A DNA stretch of 64,000 nucleotides from Terriglobia bacterium (GCA_020073545.1 JAIQEZ010000008.1:1-64000); one strand, 5' to 3'. Counted from the first letter of the stretch, positions 53,205 to 61,883 are shown. A program made the numbers and translations. Notes: generated by a model from the sequence alone, not told the origin.

Positions 53205-53213
53205 GACGACTTT

Positions 53214-54401
53214 CTACATCAAATAGGCTGACTCACCCGAGCGCGGCGGCGGTGTGGCGAGCAATTCGATATAGGTAGCCTTCTCCAGCAGCGCCAGCGC
53301 CACCTGGGCAATCGCGTGAGCGGCGTCGGGACGCGACCACTCGCGCGCTCGCCGCCGCATTTCGCGAAGCTCCTCAGGAGACGAGAGCAGCCGGGACGCC
53401 AGTCGAGGCAGGTCGTGGAGCTTGTCGGCGTGAAGCGCCACACCTTTTTGCTCGAGGTAACGAACGTGTCGTTCCTCCGGCCCGGGAATGGGATGGGTGA
53501 GGATCATCGGCAATCCCGCCGCCAGCGCTTCCGCCGCGGTGAGTCCGCCCGGCTTCGTGATCAAGAGATCGGCAGCCGCCATCAGTTCCGGAATGTTGTC
53601 GGTCCAGCCGAACAGACGCAGGTCGATGGCGATACGCCCCCGCAGTAATTCCAGCCGCCGGCGAAGTTCGCGATCGTGGCCGGCCACCGCCAGCACCTGC
53701 ATCGGCACACCGCAGAGTTCCAGACTCGCGACGACCTTGTCGAGCGGCACGGGTCCCATGCCGCCCCCCATCACCAGAACCACGGGGCGGCGCGCATCCA
53801 GACCGAGGGCCTGGACAAGCTCCGCTTCGTCGAAGGGCAACGAGAAAGCGGGATCCACCGGAATGCCGCTGAGCAACACCCGATTCGGCAGAACTCCCCA
53901 GCCAATCAGTTGCCCGCGTGCCTCGTCGCTGGCCACGCAGTACATATCAATCCCGGGTTGCACCCAGGGCGGCTCGGTCTGAAAATCGGTTTGAACCGCC
54001 AGGATGGGAGCGTTGAACCAACCTTCCTGCCGCCCGAGCGCGGCGATTTCCGCAGCCGCAATTTCCGTGACGATCACGAGGTGCGGCGCATAATTCTTGA
54101 TCTGGCGCAGCACCCCGCGGCAGCCGCGGCGAAAGACCCAATCGGGCGCCGTGGCGCGATGCAGCTTGCGCTGGCGGTGCTCAAACAGCTTTCGCCAGAG
54201 CCACGGCGCGTGCCGCAGCATCCACCAGTACGGGTCCACATAGAGCCAGTGGAACCAGGGCCGCGCCAAATCGAGAGCGTCCACCACTTTCACTTCGATC
54301 GGATCGGCGCCGTCGTAAAGAGCGTGTTGCACCGCTTCCGAAGCGCGCAGATGTCCCGTGCCCACGCCGAGGGTCATAATGCAAACGCGCCGCGGAATCA
54401 T
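53214..54401 (-). CDS. GT28 / MGDG-synthase-like glycosyltransferase
   Basis: A 395-residue GT-B enzyme. The N-terminal MGDG-synthase-type motif is LGVGTGHLRASEAVQHAL. The donor-binding motif LLITKPGGLTAAEALAAGLPMIL is in the C-terminal half, close to MurG and diacylglycerol glucosyl/galactosyltransferases. It would add a sugar from a UDP-sugar to a lipid acceptor at the inner membrane face. Downstream of the ketosynthase gene by 47 bases, it suggests a glycolipid product (inference). Confidence 0.84.
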   Translation of the reverse strand: MIPRRVCIMTLGVGTGHLRASEAVQHALYDGADPIEVKVVDALDLARPWFHWLYVDPYWWMLRHAPWLWRKLFEHRQRKLHRATAPDWVFRRGCRGVLRQIKNYAPHLVIVTEIAAAEIAALGRQEGWFNAPILAVQTDFQTEPPWVQPGIDMYCVASDEARGQLIGWGVLPNRVLLSGIPVDPAFSLPFDEAELVQALGLDARRPVVLVMGGGMGPVPLDKVVASLELCGVPMQVLAVAGHDRELRRRLELLRGRIAIDLRLFGWTDNIPELMAAADLLITKPGGLTAAEALAAGLPMILTHPIPGPEERHVRYLEQKGVALHADKLHDLPRLASRLLSSPEELREMRRRAREWSRPDAAHAIAQVALALLEKATYIELLATPPPRSGESAYLM

Positions 54402-54448
54402 GACTGCGCTCCATCAAGTGACAAGTCCGGCAAGAGTCCGCCCGGCCT

Positions 54449-55678
54449 TCACTCAAACCGGCGAACTAAAAGAACCGCATTCAGTCCGCCGAAGGCAAAG
54501 GAATTGGAGACCGCCACGCGCACCGCCTTTTCCCGCGCTTGGTTGGGTACGTAATCCAAGTCGCATTCAGGATCCGGCTGGGTGTAGTTGGCGGTAGGAG
54601 GAATGACCCCCCGATCGACGGCCTGAATCGTGGCCACCATCTCGATCGCTCCCGTCGCCCCCATGGTATGTCCGTGCATCGACTTCGTGGAACTGATAGC
54701 CAGGCGGCGAGCGTGATCCCCGAACACTTCCTTGATCACCTGCGTCTCGGTGGCATCGTTCAGGCGGGTGCCCGTTCCGTGGGCGTTGATATAGTCCACT
54801 TCGGCAGGATTGACCTGCGCTTCGGCAAGCGCCATACGCACGGCGCGCGCCGGGCCGTCAATCGAGAGCTGCGTAATGTGGCTCGCATCGGAACTCAGGC
54901 CGTAACCCGAAATCTCCGCATAAATCCTGGCCCCGCGTTGTTTGGCGTGCTCGAGTTCCTCGAGCAGAATCATGGCCGCGCCTTCCCCCATCACCAAGCC
55001 TTCACGGTCCGCCGAGAACGGCCGGCAAGCACGACTGGGATCGCCGTTGCCGATGGCCAGTACCCGCACCGATTCCCAGGAGCGAATCATCCCGAAGGTA
55101 ATCGGCGCCTCGCTTCCACCCGCGAGCATCAGGTCGGCCATGTCAAATTTGATCATATGGAACGCCTCGCCGATCGCGTGCCCGGAAGAAGAGCAGGCGG
55201 TGGCGGTGGTGAGCGACGGCCCTTGTGCGCCAAACTCCATGCAGATTTGTGAGGTGGCGGCGTTGTGCATGATCTTGGGGATCGTAAAAGGGTGCAGGCG
55301 CGTCGCCTGCTTGGCATAGAGATTGAAATACCCCGTGTCGAACGTGCTCGCGCCCCCCATGCCGGAGCCCGCCACCACGCCGAAACGCGGGCGCTCCTCA
55401 TCGCGAAGCTGCACGCCGCTGGATTCCATGGCTTCCGTCGCGGCGAGCAAGCCAAATTGGCTGAAGCGATCGAGCAGGTCGAGCCGCTTGGCCGGGAAAT
55501 AGTCGGTCGGTTCGTAGTCCGGAATCTCCGCGGCAATCTGCACGGTCAACGGCGTGGGATCGAACTGCCGGATGCGCCGGATCGCCGACCGGGCATGGAC
55601 AAGTGTGTCGAAAAAATCGCCGGCATTTTTGCCGGTGGAGGCAAAGACTCCGACGCCGGTGATGACCACTCTCCGCAC
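54449..55678 (-). CDS. Beta-ketoacyl-ACP synthase, FabF type
   Basis: A 409-residue condensing enzyme with catalytic triad C162 (TATACSSSGHA), H300 (INAHGTGT) and H337 (KSMHGHTMGATGA). The KSMTGH motif of FabF is KSMHGH here, a change next to the catalytic histidine. NSFAFGGLNAVLL near the end is normal. The gene lies next to its own ACP gene, 24 bases away. In this cluster with glycosyltransferase, adenylating enzyme and aminotransferase it is probably dedicated to a special acyl chain and not to primary fatty acid synthesis (inference). Confidence 0.86.
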   Translation of the reverse strand: MRRVVITGVGVFASTGKNAGDFFDTLVHARSAIRRIRQFDPTPLTVQIAAEIPDYEPTDYFPAKRLDLLDRFSQFGLLAATEAMESSGVQLRDEERPRFGVVAGSGMGGASTFDTGYFNLYAKQATRLHPFTIPKIMHNAATSQICMEFGAQGPSLTTATACSSSGHAIGEAFHMIKFDMADLMLAGGSEAPITFGMIRSWESVRVLAIGNGDPSRACRPFSADREGLVMGEGAAMILLEELEHAKQRGARIYAEISGYGLSSDASHITQLSIDGPARAVRMALAEAQVNPAEVDYINAHGTGTRLNDATETQVIKEVFGDHARRLAISSTKSMHGHTMGATGAIEMVATIQAVDRGVIPPTANYTQPDPECDLDYVPNQAREKAVRVAVSNSFAFGGLNAVLLVRRFE

Positions 55679-55702
55679 GATGGGCCCCTTGGATGTCGAG
55701 GA

Positions 55703-55993
55703 TTAGCTGGTGGTGGCAGTCGTCTCGCCTTTGGCCATCGCCACGAGGTCAGAGACGTCTTTGCCTTCCAGCACGCGAGTGAGGCTGTCCACCACCTGGC
55801 GGACGCTCCTCATGTTCTGGGCTACAGTGTCGGGGATATCGAGTTTGAATTCCTCTTCCAAGGCGAAAAGGATATTCACGCCATCCAGCGAATCGATGCC
55901 GAGCTCGGCAAACGTCGAGTCGGCCGTGATTTTGCTCGCGTCCAAGTGTTGCTCTCGCGCGATGATCTCAACCACCTTTTGGGTAACGTCCAT
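55703..55993 (-). CDS. Acyl carrier protein
   Basis: A 96-residue ACP. The phosphopantetheine serine is S35 in LGIDSLDGVNI, after the usual helix I and loop (DASKITADSTFAE). It is longer than primary AcpP: about 20 extra residues after helix IV (DVSDLVAMAKGETTATTS). The start is ATG 55993, with GAGGAG 5 bases upstream. A GTG two codons earlier is too close to that site. It precedes the ketosynthase gene. Confidence 0.88.
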   Translation of the reverse strand: MDVTQKVVEIIAREQHLDASKITADSTFAELGIDSLDGVNILFALEEEFKLDIPDTVAQNMRSVRQVVDSLTRVLEGKDVSDLVAMAKGETTATTS

Positions 55994-56044
55994 CTCCACT
56001 CCTCATCCTACAAAATAGCGTGCCAACCTGTACTGAGAGCTTGC

Positions 56045-56428
56045 TCACGAAGAAATGCCGATGGGATTCTGCGCCGCGAGCTCGGCCACCGTCTGCAATA
56101 AGTCCGAAAGCTGGAAGGGTTTGTCGAGCAGCGCATGCGCACCCAGCGCTTTCGCCGCCTCTCTATCCGCGCCACTAATAAACGAAGACATCAGGATGAT
56201 TTCTTGCTTGGAATTCTGGTGGCGCAGCTTGCGCAGAAGCTCCAGACCGGATTCGTGGGGCATGTGGAGGTCGGCGATGACGATCCGGTACTCGCCATCG
56301 CGGCTCAGCACCTCGCGGGCGGCCTGACCGTCCGCCACGGCATAAGCGCTGTAGCCGTTCGCCTCCAAAACCTCACAAAGCAGGTTTCGGCTCTCTTGAT
56401 CGTCATCGACTACTAGAATCTTGTTCAC
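56045..56428 (-). CDS. Single-domain response regulator (CheY-like)
   Basis: A 127-residue receiver domain without an output domain. Acidic pocket DDD at 8-10, phospho-acceptor aspartate in VIADLHMPHESG, conserved Ser in ILMSSF and Lys in LLDKPF. It lies 51 bases upstream of the ACP gene in the same direction. Likely acts by protein-protein contact in a phosphorelay. Its kinase could be elsewhere or the NtrB-like kinase at 60285-61883 (inference). Confidence 0.88.
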   Translation of the reverse strand: MNKILVVDDDQESRNLLCEVLEANGYSAYAVADGQAAREVLSRDGEYRIVIADLHMPHESGLELLRKLRHQNSKQEIILMSSFISGADREAAKALGAHALLDKPFQLSDLLQTVAELAAQNPIGISS

Positions 56429-56567
56429 AGTGAAACGGACACCACAGCCTTCGCAGGCAAGGCCGGTGCCAACTCTCCTCCACGTTCTTAAGGTTCTGAT
56501 TTGATTAGGAATCCTTGCCAGCTAGCACGAGAAGTGAGGGGGAACTGCCCGGATTATCGACTCGAAG

Positions 56568-56584
56568 TGTGGCAGATTGCCACA
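56568..56584. promoter_or_regulatory. 17-bp palindrome TGTGGCA-N3-TGCCACA, copy 1
   Basis: A perfect 7-bp inverted repeat with a 3-base centre. A second copy sharing GTGGCA-N3-TGCCAC is at 56719-56733, 150 bases away. They lie on either side of the gap between the deacetylase and response-regulator genes. Good candidates for operator sites of a dimeric regulator. Confidence 0.5.
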
Positions 56585-56718
56585 GCATTTGGAGATTTCG
56601 GCTTTAGCACTTGGGGAACTTTGATAGGGGGAGTTATTCCAAAACTCACCGCCGGCTCAACTGTAGGAAAGGAAAGACCAAAAAAGCCAGAGCCGGGCGC
56701 TTCGCCGGCTTCCTGACT

Positions 56719-56733
56719 GTGGCAATTTGCCAC
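56719..56733. promoter_or_regulatory. Palindrome GTGGCA-N3-TGCCAC, copy 2
   Basis: Same 6-bp arms as 56569-56583 with a different centre (ATT instead of GAT). It lies only 14 bases beyond the 3' end of the polysaccharide deacetylase gene. The 318-base gap otherwise contains only a weak GCCGG hairpin near 56690. Confidence 0.5.
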
Positions 56734-56746
56734 GTGCGGTAAGGAT

Positions 56747-57466
56747 TTAGGTCGAAGGCAGGAACTCCTGGAGGGGAACGAAGGTGTACCCCCGCTGACG
56801 GGCACCTGCAATGATGCCGGGCAATGCCCTGACGGTGCGAGACCGGTCGAGCTGACCCGCCGACCGCGTCTCCCGCCCGTCGTGCAGCAGGATGACTGCG
56901 CCCGGCTTCAGTCCCTTCATCGCGGCCGCCACGATGCCCGGCACGTCCTTCTTCCAATCGTAACCTGTTGCGGACCACAGGACAAGGTGGATGCCCCGCT
57001 CAAGGAGCGTGGGCACCAGACCGAACCAGCGGGCCCCGTAAGGTGGCCGAAAGATCCTGGGACGGTGGCCCGCAACTTTCTCGATGATCCCCTGCGTGCG
57101 GTCGATTTCCTCGGCCATCCGCCGCCGGCTCCTAAAAAAGACGAACAAGTGTGAGTAGGTATGGTTGCCGACGGCATGGCCCTCCGCAACGACACGCCGG
57201 ACCAAGTCGGGCTCTCTCTCCACATTTCTCCCACAAACGAAGAACGTGGCGGGAACCTGGTACTCGCGGAGGATCGCGAGGATTTGTTCGGTGAACGGCG
57301 ATGCCGGGCCATCATCAAAAGTCAGGCAGACGCGCTTGCCTTCTTTCGGGCCTCGGATCAGGGCCGGTTTGAAGAACATGGAAGTGGGAACCGTGCACGC
57401 CCACCAGAACCAGAGGCCGAACGCAAGGCCAACCACCGTCAGGCTTGCCAGTGAGATTAAAAGCAC
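56747..57466 (-). CDS. Membrane-anchored polysaccharide deacetylase (CE4)
   Basis: A 239-residue NodB-homology enzyme that removes N-acetyl groups from glycans such as peptidoglycan, chitin oligomers or exopolysaccharide. N-terminal transmembrane anchor (about 2-24). Motifs: TFDDGP (catalytic base and metal aspartate), GNHTYSH (metal histidines), RPPYG and VILLHDG. All catalytic motifs are present. In its cluster it might deacetylate a GlcNAc-type glycolipid headgroup (inference). Confidence 0.9.
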   Translation of the reverse strand: MLLISLASLTVVGLAFGLWFWWACTVPTSMFFKPALIRGPKEGKRVCLTFDDGPASPFTEQILAILREYQVPATFFVCGRNVEREPDLVRRVVAEGHAVGNHTYSHLFVFFRSRRRMAEEIDRTQGIIEKVAGHRPRIFRPPYGARWFGLVPTLLERGIHLVLWSATGYDWKKDVPGIVAAAMKGLKPGAVILLHDGRETRSAGQLDRSRTVRALPGIIAGARQRGYTFVPLQEFLPST

Positions 57467-57544
57467 GTTCGAACCTCAGTGTCCGGTCACAACAGACTGT
57501 ACAAAACGCGCGTCCCGCACCATCTATTCGGCAGCGATCGACGG

Positions 57545-57582
57545 GACCCCTCACCCACCCCCCCCAGGGCGGGTGAGGGGTC
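57545..57582. repeat. CCCCTCACCC-type repeat, copy 3, forming a 12-bp hairpin
   Basis: GACCCCTCACCC (57545-57556) and its exact reverse complement (57571-57582). It lies between the radical SAM and deacetylase genes. The T-poor flank argues against a classic terminator, but the stem could still slow transcription. Confidence 0.6.
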
Positions 57583-57680
57583 ACTTCTTCACCCACGACA
57601 TTGCAGACCTTAGAGGCAAGATCTACACGCCCCAGCAATTTCCAGCCCCTCCCGCACCAAGGCAACCCCGGCCGGATCGG

Positions 57681-58715
57681 TTAGAGGAGGCGCAGAAAAT
57701 TCAGCCCGGACTCCAAGGCCAGCATCGGGCTGTTGGTGAACGCGCTCACTTCGTAGGGGCACCCGATCTTGCACCCATTGCAGAAGTCCCACAAGGTTGC
57801 TTCCTGCGCCATGATTTTCCGAGCCTCTTCCGACGCGAAGATTTCCCGCAGGGGCGCCTGCGACTTGTGTAACGTAGCGAAAGCGCAGGGCAAGTGGATC
57901 GAACCATCCGGCTTCATCGAGATGAGCTTGGAGGGATGCCGGCACGGAAACTTCGGCCCGAATCCCCCCTGGCGATAGAAATCATAGTAGTGCGTATAGA
58001 AGCGCACGTTTTGCGGGTAAGCCCTGCGGAGCTCGCGCAGGAATATTTCCACGGTGTCGAGATCCCTGCCATGCAATTCCGCGTCGGGCAGCAGTTCGGC
58101 CGCGCGCATGACGTTGTGGACCGCCTCCGGGTGCAGCACCAGGCGGCGCTGCCGGCAGAACTCCGCCAGTTCCGGCAGATCGTGGAGGTTCTCAAGGTTC
58201 ACCGCGGCGTTGATCTGCGTGGTGAAGGGCTGGCGCTTGGTCAGTACATAGTCGAGATTCTCCAGAATTCTGGACAGCCCATTCAGGCCGCGGCGTTTGG
58301 CAAACCGCTGGGCATTGAGCGAGTCAATCGAGACTTCCAGCATGTCCAGGCGCGCCACACCCTCCGCGTATTTCTTGATGAGCAGACCGTTGGTGGGCAT
58401 GGAGGTCCACATGCCCTTGTCCGCGGCGTACGCGATATAGTCACAGGTACTCGGATTGAGCAGGGGCTCGCCACCGGAAAAGCTGAGCGCGAAGATTCCC
58501 ATCTCGCAAAACTCATCAATGCGCTTGAAGATGCGGTCGCGGGTGGCGCGGGTTTGCAGGTCGTTGAACTTGCCCTCTTCGCCGAAGATGCAATACTCGC
58601 AAAACATATTGCACATCAGGGTGGTCTCAAACATCACCATGTAGGGCAGCTTGAAACCCGACCACAGGTGCTTGGCGGCCGATTTGGCAATATAGGAGTA
58701 CTTCATGTCGTCCAC
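57681..58715 (-). CDS. Radical SAM enzyme with SPASM-like C-terminal cysteines
   Basis: A 344-residue radical SAM protein. Cluster motif C35-x3-C39-x2-C42 (TTLMCNMFCEYCIFG), the GGE motif in LSFSGGEPLL, and a C-terminal cysteine set (PCRHPSKLISMKPDG, HLPCAF, then CNGCKIGCPY) that could hold an auxiliary Fe-S cluster. The N-terminal AAKHLWSGFKLPYMVMFE resembles HpnH-type and related lipid or cofactor modifying enzymes. Reaction unknown. It is the first gene of the cluster containing ACP, ketosynthase and glycosyltransferase genes. Confidence 0.85.
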   Translation of the reverse strand: MDDMKYSYIAKSAAKHLWSGFKLPYMVMFETTLMCNMFCEYCIFGEEGKFNDLQTRATRDRIFKRIDEFCEMGIFALSFSGGEPLLNPSTCDYIAYAADKGMWTSMPTNGLLIKKYAEGVARLDMLEVSIDSLNAQRFAKRRGLNGLSRILENLDYVLTKRQPFTTQINAAVNLENLHDLPELAEFCRQRRLVLHPEAVHNVMRAAELLPDAELHGRDLDTVEIFLRELRRAYPQNVRFYTHYYDFYRQGGFGPKFPCRHPSKLISMKPDGSIHLPCAFATLHKSQAPLREIFASEEARKIMAQEATLWDFCNGCKIGCPYEVSAFTNSPMLALESGLNFLRLL

Positions 58716-58871
58716 GTCATCTCAGCGAAGCCGCTCGCCGTACTGCGGAGTGCGCTGCGCACCGCGCCATGCGGCCCGGCGCCACCTTCCCTGCGTTGAG
58801 ATTTCCTCTTGCCCTGAAACCGAGGCCAGCCATTCAGAATAACCGAACTTTCCGTTTCCCGCCGGACTTTT

Positions 58872-60242
58872 TCAGACCAGCAGCTTGTACTTCTCCGCCT
58901 TGCGGTAGAGGGTGCGGCGATTGATTCCCAGGATCGCCGAGGTCTTCACCTTGTTGCCGCCTGTCACTTTCAGGACGTGCGCGAGGTAGCGTTTCTCTAC
59001 TTCCTCCAGCGACGGCAACTCCGCGTAAAAATCTTCCAGCCGCTTGACCTCACGGGTCCCGCCGCGGACCTTATCCGGCAGGTCCTCCGGCACAATCACC
59101 CCCGTGCGGTTCAGCGCCACGGCGGATTCCAGGGCGTTTTCGAGCTCGCGCACGTTCCCCGGCCAGGAGTAACTCATCAGGGTGGAAAGCGCGTGCGTGG
59201 AAACAGAGAACGCGCGCCCCCGCTCGCTGCCGAGTTTCTTCAGAAAATGTTCGACGAGCAGCGGGATGTCTTCCGAGCGGTCGCGCAGGGGCGGGATTTC
59301 GATCTCGATGACGCGCAGGCGATAGTAAAGGTCCTGGCGGAACTTCTCTTCCTCGACGCGTTCCGCCAGGTTGCGGTTGCTGGCGGCGATGATGCGCACA
59401 TCCACTTTGACGACCTCGTTGCTCCCGATGCGGCGCACTTCCTGCTCCTCGAGGGTCCGCAGGACTTTCACCTGCAGCGTCGGGCTCATCTCGCTGACCT
59501 CATCCAGAAAGACGGTGCCGCCGCTCGCCGCTTCGAAGATCCCGCGCTTGTTCTCGGTGGCCCCGGTGAAGGAGCCGCGCACGTGCCCGAAGAGTTCGGT
59601 CTCGAGCAGGGTTTCGGTCAGCGCCCCGCAGTTCACGGCGTAGAAGCACTGGTCGGCGCGCGGGCCGTTGTAATGAATCGCCTTCGCCACCAATTCTTTC
59701 CCGGTCCCACTCTCCCCGCAGATCAGCACCGTGGAGCGTAAGTCCGCCACCATCGCGATTTTCTTGTAGATTTCGAGCATCCTCGGGCTGTTGCCCACCA
59801 AGCTGGAAAGTTGCACCTGACTGCCCAGTTGCCGCTTCAGGTTGCGGTTCTCGCGAACCAGTTTGCGGTTCCCCAGCGCCCGCTGAACCTGCAGCACGAC
59901 TTCGTCGATTTTGAAAGGTTTGGAGATATAGTCGAAGGCGCCCGCCTTCACCGCTTCAATGGCCGTCTCCATCGATCCGAAGGCCGTGATCAGGATAACC
60001 TCCGACTCCGGTTGAATCGCTTTGTAGGCACGCAGCACGTCCAGGCCATTCAGGTCCGGCCCCAGGCGCATGTCGCTGATGATGACGTCGAAGAGCTCCT
60101 GTTTGCCGATTTCCAGGGCTTCCTCGCCGCTGCCGGAGGTCATCACCCGGTAGCCCTCGTCACTCAGGACCTCGCGCAGCAGCTCGCGTGTGTCCTGGTC
60201 GTCGTCTACCACCAGAACGTTGACACTGCTTTCCGTTTCCAT
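58872..60242 (-). CDS. Sigma-54-dependent response regulator, NtrC family
   Basis: A 456-residue activator: receiver domain (D57 acceptor in VIISDMRLG), AAA+ domain (Walker A GESGTGKE at 176-183, Walker B GGTVFLDEV) and Fis-type HTH (TSAILGINRRTLYRKAEKY). The sigma-54 contact loop reads GSFTGA (223-228) instead of the canonical GAFTGA. It lies 42 bases downstream of a histidine kinase gene, so the two form a two-component system. Target promoters are not evident in this window. Confidence 0.93.
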   Translation of the reverse strand: METESSVNVLVVDDDQDTRELLREVLSDEGYRVMTSGSGEEALEIGKQELFDVIISDMRLGPDLNGLDVLRAYKAIQPESEVILITAFGSMETAIEAVKAGAFDYISKPFKIDEVVLQVQRALGNRKLVRENRNLKRQLGSQVQLSSLVGNSPRMLEIYKKIAMVADLRSTVLICGESGTGKELVAKAIHYNGPRADQCFYAVNCGALTETLLETELFGHVRGSFTGATENKRGIFEAASGGTVFLDEVSEMSPTLQVKVLRTLEEQEVRRIGSNEVVKVDVRIIAASNRNLAERVEEEKFRQDLYYRLRVIEIEIPPLRDRSEDIPLLVEHFLKKLGSERGRAFSVSTHALSTLMSYSWPGNVRELENALESAVALNRTGVIVPEDLPDKVRGGTREVKRLEDFYAELPSLEEVEKRYLAHVLKVTGGNKVKTSAILGINRRTLYRKAEKYKLLV

Positions 60243-60284
60243 GGTTTCAGGACTCTCGTTTCACAGGCGGGGGAATGCGCATCG

Positions 60285-61883
60285 CTACGCGCCGGAAGCG
60301 GGCGTAGTGATGACCCCCACGGGGAGCGGCGGCTCCACTTTCTCGCGGCAATCCACCGGTAGCCGGATCGTAAAGGTCGTTCCGAGGCCCGGTTCGCTCT
60401 CCGCGTGAATGGCCCCTCCGTGCTGGCGAACAATCTGGTCACAGATCGCCAGTCCCAGACCCGCGCCCGTTCCGATTTGCTTGGTCGTAAACATGGGATC
60501 GAAGATGTGGGCCAGAGTCTCGGGCGACATTCCCGTGCCCGTGTCCGCGACATCCACGGTCACTTCGCTCGGCTCGCCGTGGGTGGGCGCCCGCAGCTCG
60601 ATGCGAAGCTGGCCTCCGCGTGACATGGCGTCTGTGCTGTTATTGATCAGGTTCAGAAATACCTGGTGCAGGTAACCTGAATCACCGTAGACCTTCGGGC
60701 AGTCTTTGGCCAAGTTCATTTGCACGCGGATTTTTCGCAGTTCCAAAACCGGGGAGGACAGAAACACGGTGTCTTCCAGCACCCGTCCCAAGTCCAGCAG
60801 CTCGAGGCGCAGTTCGTACTTGCGCGTCCAGGAAAGCAATTGCTTCACCGTGCGTACAATGTTTTCCACCTGCTTTTCGATGACCAGCAGGCGCCGGGCC
60901 GTGGAATCGTCGTTGGTCTTGCGCCGCGCCAGCAACTGCACGTGCCCGTAGATGGAGTTGAGCGGCGTGCCGATTTCGTGCGCCAAGCTGGCGGCGAGCT
61001 GCCCTGCCACCGCCAGGCGTTCCGAGCGCGCCAGGTTCTTCTGCGTCTCGAAAAGCTCCTCGTTGATGCGTCGCAACTCCTCGTTCCGTCGCGCCAACTC
61101 CGCCGTGGCCTCCTCCACCTTGCGCCCCAGCTCGTTGTTAAAATTCTCAATCCGCCGCAACATGCGGTTCAGGTGCGCGGCAAGCAATCCAATCTCATCC
61201 CAGCTCTGTAACCGCGCCCGCACGTCGAGCTGCCCGCTCTCCGCCGACTCCATCACGCGGATCATCTCCTTCACCGGCCGTCGCACCGCGCGCAGGAAAA
61301 AAACATGGATCACCAGGAAGAGGAAAGCCAGGCTGGCGAGCATCACCAACACGTTCTGCCTCACCAGGTTTCGCGTCACCACGCTGGTCTGCGATTTTGA
61401 AACCAGCAGGTTCAGGCAACCCACCGGGACGCCCTGGTTGCGAAGGGTGACGCCCATGATCCAGAACTTACCGTCCTCGGTCTCAATGGTGACCTCGTCA
61501 TCATCGGGCCGCTCGAACTCGTTGTAAGTGCCGATGTTCGGGATGTTGTCCAGCTCGAGGTGCGTCGCCTGGGGCTGCGTTGTGGCTTCCAGGTGATGCA
61601 CCGGCTCGTGCAGGTATACGTCAGCCTGCCGCACCCCCTGCAGGTCGCGCATCATCTGCCGGAGAACCTGCTGCAGGCGGTCGGGGCTTTTCAGCGCGCC
61701 CCCATTCACCAGCTGGTGAGCCGTGGCCCGCGCCTGCGCCAGCGCCTTGCGGTAGATTTCCTCCTCCACCAGTTGCCGGGTGAGGAGCATAGCGATGTAG
61801 GTGGAAACCGCTGCGACAGAAACGACCGCGACGACAATAATGATGATAATTTTGGCCTGTAAGCCAAAGCGCGAGAGTTTCAT
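60285..61883 (-). CDS. Membrane sensor histidine kinase, NtrB-like
   Basis: A 532-residue kinase. Two transmembrane helices (about 10-36 and 170-195) enclose a periplasmic sensor domain. A HAMP linker (RRPVKEMIRVMESAESGQLDVRA) and coiled coil lead to a HisKA domain with the phospho-histidine in SLAHEIGTPLNSIYGHV. The ATPase domain carries NLINNSTDA (N box), DTGTGM (G1) and GAGLGLAI (G2). The HE-I-G-TPL H box is of the NtrB/PilS type. It pairs with the downstream NtrC-like regulator. Start placed at MKLSRFG, directly before the first helix. Confidence 0.9.
   Translation of the reverse strand: MKLSRFGLQAKIIIIIVVAVVSVAAVSTYIAMLLTRQLVEEEIYRKALAQARATAHQLVNGGALKSPDRLQQVLRQMMRDLQGVRQADVYLHEPVHHLEATTQPQATHLELDNIPNIGTYNEFERPDDDEVTIETEDGKFWIMGVTLRNQGVPVGCLNLLVSKSQTSVVTRNLVRQNVLVMLASLAFLFLVIHVFFLRAVRRPVKEMIRVMESAESGQLDVRARLQSWDEIGLLAAHLNRMLRRIENFNNELGRKVEEATAELARRNEELRRINEELFETQKNLARSERLAVAGQLAASLAHEIGTPLNSIYGHVQLLARRKTNDDSTARRLLVIEKQVENIVRTVKQLLSWTRKYELRLELLDLGRVLEDTVFLSSPVLELRKIRVQMNLAKDCPKVYGDSGYLHQVFLNLINNSTDAMSRGGQLRIELRAPTHGEPSEVTVDVADTGTGMSPETLAHIFDPMFTTKQIGTGAGLGLAICDQIVRQHGGAIHAESEPGLGTTFTIRLPVDCREKVEPPLPVGVITTPASGA

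Noticed and set aside
56568-56733. Sigma-54 promoter at the TGGCA...TTGC-like palindromes
   Set aside because: The GG to GC spacing is 8 bases, not the required 12-position layout of -24/-12 elements. The symmetry indicates operators instead.
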